From: JBEVJC01 sp040510375
GTDB lineage: Bacteria > Bacteroidota > Bacteroidia > Chitinophagales > Chitinophagaceae
Length of the DNA stretch: 64,000 nucleotides
Reading direction: 5' to 3'
Assembly: GCA_040510375.1 (NCBI GenBank)
Contig: JBEVJC010000019.1
Span: forward strand, 1-64,000
The notes below the pieces were generated by a model, which was not told the DNA's origin, searched no databases, and saw nothing but the letters and a program-made list of their open reading frames with translations. Shown here one piece after another: positions 55,522 to 63,632 of this stretch; position 1 is the first letter of the stretch; the number at the start of each line of letters is the position of its first letter. Made by a program: the position numbers and the translations under genes.

Positions 55522-55599
55522 ATTGATTATCAATATATTATAAAAATAATTTCATTCGCTTATTTCACTTGTTTCGATTATTTCGTTTGTTTACCTTTG
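55522..55599 (+). promoter_or_regulatory. Promoter and operator-like repeats of the toxin-antitoxin pair
   Basis: TTG (55569-55571), 20 bases, TACCTTTG (55592-55599) fits the Bacteroidota promoter. Two near-identical 17-base words (55555-55571 and 55573-55589, 14 of 17 matching, beginning TTCG and ending TTG) sit in tandem over it. Further upstream is a perfect palindrome ATTGAT-T-ATCAAT (55522-55534). These would suit autoregulation by the antitoxin. Confidence 0.55.
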
Positions 55600-55614
55600 T
55601 CAAAAGCGTAAATA

Positions 55615-56067
55615 ATGAAAACGACAATGGAAAAAGTAACAAAGGAGGACCAGGAACTTGCGCGGGCTTCTGTAGAGACTCTCAAAAAAAAATCCAACCA
55701 GGTACTCAATAGCTCCCGGAGATATGCGCGGATTAAATTTATCGAAAGTGAAGGCTATATACACGTTCCAAAAAAAGCCCTGACAATTTTATATGAGATC
55801 GTGAAAGAAATGTCCGAAGGTAAATCAGTTAACTTTATAAGTTCTGATGAAGAACTATCCACTGAAGATGCTGCGATCATACTCAATGTTTCACGCCCAT
55901 TTGTGGTAAAGTTATTGGAGAAAAATGAGATCCCTTATTCAAAAATAGGCACACACAGACGAATGCTCCGTAGCGACATCGAAGCATATCAACGAAAGAT
56001 GAAAAAATCCCGGAAAGAGCAACTGAATAAACTTTCAGGATTTGATCAGCAATTGGGTCTTGAATAG
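55615..56067 (+). CDS. Excisionase-type helix-turn-helix protein, probable antitoxin
   Basis: 150 residues. A central region (about 40-75, GYIHVPKKALTILYEIVKEMSEGK) precedes an excisionase/MerR-like DNA-binding domain (about 82-130) containing LSTEDAAIILNVSRPFVVKLLEKNEIPYSKIGTHRR-like signature elements. It lies 5 bp before a PIN-domain gene, the standard arrangement for an antitoxin that binds its own promoter. It could also open at ATG 55627 (codon 5). Confidence 0.83.
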   Translation: MKTTMEKVTKEDQELARASVETLKKKSNQVLNSSRRYARIKFIESEGYIHVPKKALTILYEIVKEMSEGKSVNFISSDEELSTEDAAIILNVSRPFVVKLLEKNEIPYSKIGTHRRMLRSDIEAYQRKMKKSRKEQLNKLSGFDQQLGLE

Positions 56068-56072
56068 GTACC

Positions 56073-56516
56073 ATGAATCCAAGATCTGGTTTAATTGTTA
56101 TTTTGGACGCCAACGTTCTTTATCCTGCATCTGTGCGAAGTTTCCTTCTCTTTATCGCAAGCGAGGGGTTATTCGAACCCAAATGGACAGACGCTATTCA
56201 CGAAGAATGGATAAAAAATTTGCTTGAAAAAAGAAAGGACATAACACGAGCGAATCTGGAAATTGTGAAGTCTGCCATGAATGCGGCCTTTCCTGATTCA
56301 ACAATCTCTGGATACGAACATTTAATTCAGGATCTTGATTTGCCAGATCCCAACGACAGGCATGTTGTTGCGGCAGCCAGAACTTCGGGTGTTAATTTGA
56401 TTGTTACAAATAACAAGAAAGACTTTCCGGTAAAAATCTTAAACGCATATAATCTCAAGGTTTGTAGTCCTTTTCCCACTATCAATTGCACCTCCCGCAT
56501 AAATATACTGGCTTAA
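56073..56516 (+). CDS. PIN-domain ribonuclease, probable toxin
   Basis: 147 residues. PIN-domain acidic residues are visible: Asp in ILDANVLYPAS, Glu/Asp in WTDAIHEEW, and Asp in LPDPNDRHVVAA followed by NNKKDF near 120. These match the PIN_3-type toxins that cleave RNA with Mg2+/Mn2+. Homologues I know of are longer and continue after the last strand; here the C-terminal 20 residues (from about SPFPTINC) do not resemble the family, so the gene may be truncated or recombined at its 3' end. Pairs with the upstream antitoxin. Confidence 0.83.
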   Translation: MNPRSGLIVILDANVLYPASVRSFLLFIASEGLFEPKWTDAIHEEWIKNLLEKRKDITRANLEIVKSAMNAAFPDSTISGYEHLIQDLDLPDPNDRHVVAAARTSGVNLIVTNNKKDFPVKILNAYNLKVCSPFPTINCTSRINILA

Positions 56517-56622
56517 CATTTTGCCGTATATTTATTGCCTAAATAGAAAATCTTCTGAGAAAATTACACCTCTTCAACACGCATCATAGTTTGAAGCCCC
56601 CAACGACCCCAATAAACCTGCC

Positions 56623-56640
56623 ACCGCTGTTGTAAGCGGT
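56623..56640. other. Stem-loop upstream of the GH2 gene
   Basis: ACCGCT-GTTGTA-AGCGGT, a 6-bp stem 57 bases before the GH2 start codon. Could be a leader stem or regulator site; no T-run follows. Confidence 0.35.
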
Positions 56641-56696
56641 AACAGACCCTGAATAAACGTACCTGAATTATCTCCAAATAAATATTGAACTTCCAT

Positions 56697-59672
56697 ATGA
56701 ATAAGGCAATGGTATCTGCCAGTCTGATAGTTTTACTGATCAGCTTCTCATTTAATCCATCCCTGTTTGCACAATCGAATCCCTTCCCACTAAACAGTTC
56801 AAAAGAACAGGTGTGGAAGGTAAAGGCACAGAGTGATGTTGCCAACCGTGCAGATGAAATCAGCACCGGAAGCTTTCAGACAGAAAACTGGGTCCAGGCG
56901 ATTGTTCCCGGGACCGTATTTGCCTCATACGTGGCAGCCGGCCTGGAGAAAGACCCAAATTTGGGCGATAATATTTATAAAGTAGATAAATCAAAATACG
57001 ACCGCAACTTCTGGTATCGTACGGAGTTTTTAATTCCGGTTTCCTATACAAACGGGAAGATCTGGCTGAACTTTCAGGGCGTTAACAGGAAGGCCGATAT
57101 CTATTTAAATAGTGTCAGGATCGGAACCCTTGACGGTTTCATGCAACGCGGCCAGTTTGATATTTCCGGGCTGGTGAACAGGAAAAACAAAAACGTACTG
57201 GCGGTATTGATTTATATGCCGAAAACACCACTCGCAAATGTTGGTAGTCCCAACTATGTTTCAAGCGCCGGATGGGACTGGATGCCCTATGTACCAGGAC
57301 TGAATACGGGTATCACGGATAAAGTTTTTTTAACCAACACAGGTGATATAACCATGAGGGACCCATGGGTACGGACTAATCTTGTCACAAATGGACGTGC
57401 TGATCTCACGGTTTCTGCTGAGCTGACAAATAATTCCGGTAAACCTGTACAGGCCGTTTTAAAAGGTATTATCAATCCCGGTAACATAGAATTCACACAA
57501 AAGGTAACTATCGGGGCGAACGCCACGGAGAATATCGTTATTGACTACAAACGCTTCCCCCAGCTTGTAATACATAGTCCCGTATTATGGTGGCCGAATG
57601 GATACGGTAATCCGGATTTGTATAGTTGCGGGATAAGTGTTTTATCAGACGACCAGGTATCAGATCAGAAAAAACTTCAGTTTGGCATTAAGAAATACAG
57701 TTATGATACAACCGGAAACGTTTTACATGTTTCCATAAATGGCACAAGGCTTTTTTTAAAAGGCGGTAACTGGGGAATGTCGGAGTATATGCTCAGGTGC
57801 CGCGGCGCTGAATACGATACCAGGGTCAGGTTCCACAAGGAGATGAACTTTAATATCATCCGGAACTGGATCGGCTCCACCACTGACGAGGAATTTTATG
57901 AAGCCTGCGACAAATACGGTATTATGGTATGGGATGATTTCTGGCTGAACGCCAACCCTAACCTCCCTGCTGATATCAATGTGTTTAACGCAAATGCGAT
58001 TGAAAAGATAAAACGTGTACGCAATCATCCGTCCGTAGCTATTTATTGCGCAGACAATGAAGGCTGGCCCGAGCCTCCGTTAAGCGGATGGTTAAACGAA
58101 AATATTAAAACCTTTGATGGTGAAAGATATTACCAGGCCAATTCCCATGCGGATAACCTGACAGGCAGTGGTCCCTGGATGGGTCTTGACCCAAGGCGTT
58201 ATTTTATCTCGGCACCTGTTGCTATTGGTGGTAATAAAGGCTGGGGTCTGCGTACCGAAATAGGCACTGCAGTTTTTACCAACTTTGAAAGTTTTAAGAA
58301 ATTCATGCCGGAAGACAAATGGTGGCCGCGTAATGAAATGTGGAACCAACATTTCTTCGGACAGCTGGCTTTTAATGCCGGCCCTGATCAATATGATGAA
58401 AGTATCCGTACCAAATACGGACAGCCAACAGGAATTGAGGAGTATTGCCGAAAGGCGCAACTTCTCAATATTGAAACAAACAAGGCAATGTATGAGGGAT
58501 GGCAGGAGCATATCTGGGAAGATGCTTCAGGTATTATGACCTGGATGAGTCAGTCGGCATACCCTTCGCTGGTCTGGCAGACTTATGATTATTACTATGA
58601 CCTTACCGGGGCTTTCTGGGGTGCAAAAAGTGCATGTGAACCACTTCATATACAATGGAACCCTTCCAGCAATTCTGTGAAAGTGATCAATACCTCCGGA
58701 CAACAGCTTACGGGATTAACTGCTTCTGCTGTTGTTTATAATTTGGATGGAAAAGCCGTAAATCAATACAGCCAATCCGCGACTATCAACTCGCCCGCCA
58801 ATAACGCTGTTCAATGTTTCCAGATCGGTTTCGGGCAACAAAAAAAGAACCTGGCTTTAAATAAAGCTGTGATCGCATCATCATCCCCCAATAACCAGCC
58901 CGCTTTTATAACAGACGGCAAACCTGATACCAGGTGGGCAAGCAGTTCAAGGGATGATGAATGGATTTATGTAGATCTTGGTGAAGAAAAAGTGGTGGAT
59001 GGAGTTGGCCTGAACTGGGAGGATGCTTACGCCAAATCCTATAAAATCCAGACCTCAACCGACGCCATCAGGTGGACCGACGTCTTTAGAACCGATGACG
59101 GAAAGACCGGCGAGCAAATTATTACATTCCCCGAAGAGAAAGCGCGTTATGTACGGATGTACGGGATAGAAAGAGGCACCTACTGGGGTTATTCCCTTTG
59201 GAATTTCGAAGTCTATGAAGGAAACCAGAAAAGTGAAAATCTTTCTGATGTGCACTTTATTAAACTGCAATTAAAGGAAAAGAACGGTAAACTGATCTCC
59301 GATAATTTTTACTGGCGTGGCAATAACAGGACGAACTTTACAGCGTTGAACTCTTTGCCGGAGGTTAAATTAAAAGTCGGGACCAGGATTACCCCGTTAA
59401 ATGGCAAACATTATATAACCGCAACGATCACAAACCCTGTTTCCTCACCTGCCATAGCTTTTGCCATCAGGGTTCAGGCAGTTAAATCGAAAACTGGTGA
59501 ACAAATCCTTCCGGCAGTAATGAGCGACAACTACTTTACCTTATTAAAAGGTGAATCAAAGGAAGTGCGGATAGAGTTTGAAAGTTCACTGCTCGGCGGG
59601 GATCAAATTAAATTGCTGGTGGAGCCGTATAATGGCATTAGTCAAGGTATAACTAAAAATGGGCAAAAATAA
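56697..59672 (+). CDS. GH2 exo-glycosidase with nested F5/8C (CBM32-like) domain
   Basis: 991 residues from ATG 56697 (MNKAMVSASL), signal peptide to about residue 25. GH2 sugar-binding, immunoglobulin-like and barrel domains in order; acid/base Glu455 in YCADNEGWP and nucleophile Glu521 in LRTEIGTAV. The layout resembles exo-beta-D-glucosaminidases and related beta-mannosidases, so the substrate is open. An F5/8 type C (discoidin) domain (about 718-843, KKNLALNKAV to LWNFEVYEG) is inserted into the C-terminal sandwich domain, which resumes at DVHFIKLQLKEKNGK. The end overlaps the converging permease gene by 20 bases. Confidence 0.9.
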   Translation: MNKAMVSASLIVLLISFSFNPSLFAQSNPFPLNSSKEQVWKVKAQSDVANRADEISTGSFQTENWVQAIVPGTVFASYVAAGLEKDPNLGDNIYKVDKSKYDRNFWYRTEFLIPVSYTNGKIWLNFQGVNRKADIYLNSVRIGTLDGFMQRGQFDISGLVNRKNKNVLAVLIYMPKTPLANVGSPNYVSSAGWDWMPYVPGLNTGITDKVFLTNTGDITMRDPWVRTNLVTNGRADLTVSAELTNNSGKPVQAVLKGIINPGNIEFTQKVTIGANATENIVIDYKRFPQLVIHSPVLWWPNGYGNPDLYSCGISVLSDDQVSDQKKLQFGIKKYSYDTTGNVLHVSINGTRLFLKGGNWGMSEYMLRCRGAEYDTRVRFHKEMNFNIIRNWIGSTTDEEFYEACDKYGIMVWDDFWLNANPNLPADINVFNANAIEKIKRVRNHPSVAIYCADNEGWPEPPLSGWLNENIKTFDGERYYQANSHADNLTGSGPWMGLDPRRYFISAPVAIGGNKGWGLRTEIGTAVFTNFESFKKFMPEDKWWPRNEMWNQHFFGQLAFNAGPDQYDESIRTKYGQPTGIEEYCRKAQLLNIETNKAMYEGWQEHIWEDASGIMTWMSQSAYPSLVWQTYDYYYDLTGAFWGAKSACEPLHIQWNPSSNSVKVINTSGQQLTGLTASAVVYNLDGKAVNQYSQSATINSPANNAVQCFQIGFGQQKKNLALNKAVIASSSPNNQPAFITDGKPDTRWASSSRDDEWIYVDLGEEKVVDGVGLNWEDAYAKSYKIQTSTDAIRWTDVFRTDDGKTGEQIITFPEEKARYVRMYGIERGTYWGYSLWNFEVYEGNQKSENLSDVHFIKLQLKEKNGKLISDNFYWRGNNRTNFTALNSLPEVKLKVGTRITPLNGKHYITATITNPVSSPAIAFAIRVQAVKSKTGEQILPAVMSDNYFTLLKGESKEVRIEFESSLLGGDQIKLLVEPYNGISQGITKNGQK

Positions 59673-60480
59673 TCCTTGCCCCTACAAGGGCCAGGCAAAT
59701 AGCCAGCGCTTTAATGATCACACTTCCCTTTAATTTATGGGAGAGATATGCGCCAATTTGTGCGCCAAACAGAACCCCTATGCCCAATCCAAGTACCAGC
59801 CTGACTACATAATCAGAAGAATAATTTCCGTTAACAAGATTTACAACCACGCTTACCGAAGCCATGATTGCCAATATGAAATGGGAAGTTGCAGTGGCAA
59901 TTGGTATCGGAAACTTCAATAGCCGTACCAGTGCGGGAACGTGAATGATTCCGCCACCGATTCCCAGCAGGGGCGACAGGAAACCAACCCCTGTGCTGAT
60001 CAGGATTCCCAATGTCTGGTTATAGGTATAGTTATAAACATTGCCTACATGGTCTTTCAGCAAATGGTTTTTCCAACGGGATTGCTCTTCCTGGATCTGT
60101 TCTTCGGCAGCAGGCCTCTTTTTATTAATGAACAGGAATACCGCGAGTATGATCAGCAGGAATCCGAAAACTATATCAAAAAGCATTTTGGGAATAAAAC
60201 GGGTGGCATAAACTCCAAGAATGGAGCCCGGAATAGTGAATGCCGCAAACACTAGACCGGCACGGAAATCTATCCGGCCTGCACGGGCATATGCTATCGA
60301 TCCTGAAATTGCGTTTCCCGCTACGACTGCAATAGAAATGGCAGCTGTTATTTCCGCAGAGAACTCCGGATGTACCAGTATCAGCAAAGGAACCAGGATG
60401 AACCCACCGCCAGCACCAATCAGCGTTCCAACTGTACCAATCATTAAGCCCACCAATAGCAGGAGAAAAAAATTATCCAT
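59653..60480 (-). CDS. TauE/SafE-family membrane permease
   Basis: 275 residues with about eight hydrophobic segments in two halves. The duplicated glycine-rich signature is visible as GTLIGAGGGFILVPLL and SPLLGIGGGIIHVPALV. Such proteins export or import sulfite, sulfoacetate or related anions across the inner membrane; the substrate cannot be told here. A hydrophilic loop of about 35 residues (KKRPAAEEQIQEEQ) separates the halves. Leader hairpins lie upstream. Confidence 0.9.
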   Translation of the reverse strand: MDNFFLLLLVGLMIGTVGTLIGAGGGFILVPLLILVHPEFSAEITAAISIAVVAGNAISGSIAYARAGRIDFRAGLVFAAFTIPGSILGVYATRFIPKMLFDIVFGFLLIILAVFLFINKKRPAAEEQIQEEQSRWKNHLLKDHVGNVYNYTYNQTLGILISTGVGFLSPLLGIGGGIIHVPALVRLLKFPIPIATATSHFILAIMASVSVVVNLVNGNYSSDYVVRLVLGLGIGVLFGAQIGAYLSHKLKGSVIIKALAICLALVGARIIFAHF

Positions 60481-60516
60481 CAGCTAACTGTCAATTTTTA
60501 CGACCAGACAGTACTC

Positions 60517-60574
60517 CGACCTTGTCCGGATCAGGGACAAAGGTCGTAATAATCCATTTCCGGAAAATCCGGAA
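60517..60574. other. Two hairpins between the VOC and TauE genes
   Basis: CGACCTTGTCC / GGACAAAGGTCG (60517-60527, 60535-60546) forms a long stem with one bulge, and TTCCGGA-AAA-TCCGGAA (60558-60574) a perfect 7-bp stem. No T-run follows in either direction. GGAGTCTGA follows the second stem at 60583-60591, as it does the stem at 6393. Confidence 0.45.
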
Positions 60575-60625
60575 ACAGGAAAGGAGTCTGATAATTAGTA
60601 AAAATGATAGTATATATGCTCAATA

Positions 60626-61063
60626 TTATTGTGCGGCCTCTTTTGCAGTGAAGTCAACCATCCACTGAATACCATATTTGTCTGAAAACATTCCAAAGTA
60701 AGCTCCAAACGGACCATCGGTAATCGGCATTTCCACTTTTCCACCTTCTGACAGGCCATTGAACAATTTGTCGGCTTCTTCACGACTGTCAGCACTGATA
60801 GAAATTGTATTCCTGTTGTCGTTTTCAGTCACCTGACCCATCACTTCCAATACGTCAGAAGCCATCAGCAGGTTATTTTCTCCAACAGGCAAGGCAATAT
60901 GCATAATCCGGTTTGCATCCTTTTCTGCGACTGGAAATTCAGGACCGGACAGTTCCTTGTATCGTATGACCCTGGCAAACTCGCCACCGAAAACTGATTT
61001 GTAAAATGTAAATACCTCTTCAGCGTTGCCGTTGAAGTGAATGTAAGGATTGATAAGTGCCAT
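60626..61063 (-). CDS. VOC-superfamily (PhnB-like) protein
   Basis: 145 residues from ATG 61063 (MALINPYIHFNGNAEE); the open frame extends upstream through the promoter but that part is not coding. Paired beta-alpha-beta-beta-beta modules with YKSVFGGEFARVIRYKE and FGAYFGMFSDKYGIQWMVDF are typical of PhnB-like glyoxalase/bleomycin-resistance-fold proteins, usually metal-binding dimers. The substrate is unknown. A large inverted repeat surrounds the promoter. Confidence 0.88.
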   Translation of the reverse strand: MALINPYIHFNGNAEEVFTFYKSVFGGEFARVIRYKELSGPEFPVAEKDANRIMHIALPVGENNLLMASDVLEVMGQVTENDNRNTISISADSREEADKLFNGLSEGGKVEMPITDGPFGAYFGMFSDKYGIQWMVDFTAKEAAQ

Positions 61064-61085
61064 AATTTTTATTTTTAAAATTAAA

Positions 61086-61131
61086 GAAACCGATTGGTTG
61101 CAAATATATGCAACCTTTTGGTTTCTCAAAT
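61086..61131 (-). promoter_or_regulatory. VOC gene promoter inside a 42-bp inverted repeat
   Basis: AGAAACC-GATT-GGTTGCA (61086-61103) and TGCAACC-TTTT-GGTTTCT (61110-61127) are inverted around AATATA. On the minus strand the -7 box TATATTTG (61102-61109) lies at the centre and TTTG (61128-61131) is the -33 box, 18 bases away. Each arm contains an AACC-N4-GGTT palindrome, 24 bases apart. A repressor dimer on each arm is likely; the repressor is not in this window. The rest of 61132-61429 holds no recognisable gene. Confidence 0.6.
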
Positions 61132-61429
61132 TTTTCCCTGGTTTTTTTTAAAAAGTCTGCGGTGCCACTTACTAATTCCGTTGATCACCGGCTCAATATA
61201 CCAGCAGGAAAAAATTCAAATGGTCTTGCCTCAATCACACAGATATCCAACCAGCTTGAATAAATTATTTGAAAACAGGGAACCATAAAGGTCCATCCCG
61301 TCATTTCAAACAAACAAACCATCCCGTTTTATTGCCTTTTTTCCCTTTTGTTGAAATAAATTTAATCGCTTTATTTACTTTTAAGCCCCTTGCATCTCGG
61401 GACGGTTTTATCGAAATAATATTAAAATA

Positions 61430-62032
61430 TTGGACAGGAGTGTTTTACAGGGCGATCGCTTGACTTTTCAGCGGATTGCGCAGGGCGATACCCAGGCATT
61501 TGCCGAATTTTATGAAGCTTATACGGTAAAACTTGCCGTATACGTTGCCCGTTTCCTGGGATCGGATCTTTGGGCGGAAGAAATTGTGCAGGACACTTTT
61601 TTAAAATTGTGGTCGATCCGGGAAACAATTGGTGAGATCGAGTATCCGGCAGGATTTGTTTACCGCATGATCGCCAACCGGGCCAAGGATCACCTGAAAC
61701 GCCGCGGACATGAGCTCCGGATGAAACAATACATGGTTCACCACGTTCAACATTCAAATACGAATACAACTCAGGAACAGGTAGATTTCCAACTGGGTGA
61801 AAAATTATTCCGACAGGCTGTTCAACAGCTGCCTCCGCAGCGGGCATTGGTTTTTAAAATCCGCCATGAACAGGGGCTGAGTTATGATGAAATTGCAAGC
61901 CAGCTGGGACTCTCCCGTCACACCGTCCGCAACCAGCTTAACCTCGCCTTACAAAATATCCGGTCTTATTTAATGGAACATGGTGATATTACCGGCATAA
62001 TCGTGATTTTTCTATTGTTAAATAATTTTTAA
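61430..62032 (+). CDS. ECF RNA polymerase sigma factor
   Basis: 200 residues. Sigma region 2 (FAEFYEAYTVKLAVYVARF ... AEEIVQDTFLKLW) and region 4 (LPPQRALVFKIRHEQGLSYDEIASQLGLSRHTVRNQL) are both present. No ATG fits before region 2, so the start is TTG at 61430. A hydrophobic tail (GIIVIFLLLNNF) closes the protein. Works with the FecR anti-sigma factor and the STN receptor downstream in the standard trans-envelope cascade. Confidence 0.92.
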   Translation: MDRSVLQGDRLTFQRIAQGDTQAFAEFYEAYTVKLAVYVARFLGSDLWAEEIVQDTFLKLWSIRETIGEIEYPAGFVYRMIANRAKDHLKRRGHELRMKQYMVHHVQHSNTNTTQEQVDFQLGEKLFRQAVQQLPPQRALVFKIRHEQGLSYDEIASQLGLSRHTVRNQLNLALQNIRSYLMEHGDITGIIVIFLLLNNF

Positions 62033-62101
62033 CTCCTTTGGTACTTCCGTTCGCGCCGATCGTTTATAATGGCAGGAAAGTGCTGGAACACTGTTATATC
62101 T

Positions 62102-63376
62102 ATGGCAGAAAACAATAAACATATTATCGGGTTGCTGGAAAAATACTCCAGCGGACAGGCTTCTTTGGTTGAAGAAGAAGAGTTGTTTACCCTGCTGCGG
62201 GCGGGTGGCTTTGATGAAACGGTTGTTTCATTTATAGCCACCCGGCTCGAAGCATTTGAACCGGGTGATCCGGCTGAAATTGTTTTCTGGAAAAACCGGT
62301 TGGCTGGTGGCGCGTCGCAAATTACCGGTAGTACCGTTGATAAAACGGAAAGTACTATCGTTGACCAACTGCCCGCGGGTCGCCGTGTCCATCGTATACA
62401 CTTCCTGCGCAAATGGCATTGGGCTGCGGCTTCCGTGATCCTGCTGGTAAGTACAGGTGTTTATTTCTGGACCTATTCATCAAAAGACAATTCAACTTTC
62501 CCTGTTACCATTGCCGCAAACACACATATCGCGCCTGGCAAAAATGGTGCGGTCCTTACGCTTGCCGATGGCTCGCAGGTGGATCTGGATAACCTGGGTA
62601 ATGGCCTCGTGGCAAACCAGAATGGTACCCAGGTAGTGCTGAAAGGTGGGGGACTGACGTATGATCCGACAGGTGCAGGCCTTAATGAAGTGACCTATAA
62701 TACCATGACCACTCCAAGGGGTCGTCAGTTTCAGGTCAAACTACCGGATGGCACCAGTGTATGGCTCAATGCAGGGAGTTCCTTACGTTTCCCCACGGTG
62801 TTTACCGGTACGGAACGTCGGGTATCTGTTACGGGTGAAGCGTATTTCGAAGTAGCACACAATGCCCGCGTACCATTCAAAGTGAGTGTGAACAATAAGG
62901 AGGAACTGGAAGTGTTGGGCACTTTTTTTAACGTGAATGCTTATCCGAATGAAGCCGCCATCCATACAACCCTGTTGCAGGGAAGCGTGCGGGTGTCGTC
63001 AATTGCCGGAAAGGAAAGAAAGAACCAGCCCTTTGTTGTACTGAAACCAGGACAGCAGTCACAGATCCCACATCACGATCTGGCCGCAGGATCTGTTTCG
63101 CAGCCGACGATCAAAGTGATCAACCATGCTGATATTAACAAGGTGATGGCCTGGAAAAACGGACTGTTCAATTTTGAAGGGGCTACACTGGCCGAAGTAA
63201 TGCGGCAGATAGAACGATGGTACGATATAGATATCGCCTATGAAAAAGGCATACCTGATATCGCGTTTGAAGGAAAGATGACGAAAGACGTTCCATTAAA
63301 AGATCTGTTGGTGATGCTGGAAAGATCTGATATACATTTTAAGATTGAAGACAGAAAACTGACCGTTCTTCCCTGA
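62102..63376 (+). CDS. FecR-family anti-sigma factor
   Basis: 424 residues from ATG 62102 (MAENNKHIIGLL); ATG 62069 is an alternative. Cytoplasmic N-terminal region (about 1-100), single membrane helix (about 108-130, WAAASVILLVSTGVYFW), then a periplasmic FecR domain with TPRGRQFQVKLPDGTSVWLNAGSSLRFP and GEAYFEVAHN, and a C-terminal DUF4974-type domain beginning MAWKNGLFNFEGATLAEVMRQ-like. Holds the sigma factor until the receptor signals. The first gene follows the sigma stop by 70 bp. Confidence 0.93.
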   Translation: MAENNKHIIGLLEKYSSGQASLVEEEELFTLLRAGGFDETVVSFIATRLEAFEPGDPAEIVFWKNRLAGGASQITGSTVDKTESTIVDQLPAGRRVHRIHFLRKWHWAAASVILLVSTGVYFWTYSSKDNSTFPVTIAANTHIAPGKNGAVLTLADGSQVDLDNLGNGLVANQNGTQVVLKGGGLTYDPTGAGLNEVTYNTMTTPRGRQFQVKLPDGTSVWLNAGSSLRFPTVFTGTERRVSVTGEAYFEVAHNARVPFKVSVNNKEELEVLGTFFNVNAYPNEAAIHTTLLQGSVRVSSIAGKERKNQPFVVLKPGQQSQIPHHDLAAGSVSQPTIKVINHADINKVMAWKNGLFNFEGATLAEVMRQIERWYDIDIAYEKGIPDIAFEGKMTKDVPLKDLLVMLERSDIHFKIEDRKLTVLP

Positions 63377-63486
63377 CAATAATAGTTCTCCCAACCTTAT
63401 CATTATGAATTAACGGCTATTGCAGGATTTGCATGGCTGCCTGGATAACTATTGCCTTGCCAACTAAAAAATTAGGATGACCCCGG

Positions 63487-63502
63487 CCGGTTGTACAACT
63501 GG
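63487..63502. promoter_or_regulatory. Palindrome upstream of the TonB receptor gene
   Basis: CCGGTTGTACAACTGG has a perfect 10-bp core GTTGTACAAC and one mismatch in the outer arms. It lies 130 bp upstream of the receptor start in a 256-bp gap otherwise without a gene. Possible operator; no regulator is assigned. Confidence 0.35.
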
Positions 63503-63526
63503 TCTGGCGTCATACTGGATCGACCT

Positions 63527-63564
63527 TAAAAAAAACAAACCGGAAGTGTTTGCACCACTTCCGG
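63527..63564 (-). terminator. Terminator-like hairpin, minus orientation
   Basis: CCGGAAGTG (63540-63548) and CACTTCCGG (63556-63564) form a perfect 9-bp stem with a 7-base loop. The T-run is on the minus strand (63528-63539), so it would stop a transcript coming leftwards from the receptor gene, although no minus-strand gene is visible there. Confidence 0.6.
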
Positions 63565-63632
63565 CGATGTTCGGGTTGATCCAATGACTGTTCAGGATTA
63601 TTTTTTTTAACAACCAAAACTGTTCACAATTT

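Noticed and set aside
60517..60574. Terminator between the VOC and TauE genes
   Set aside because: The stems are good but neither is followed by a T-run on either strand.
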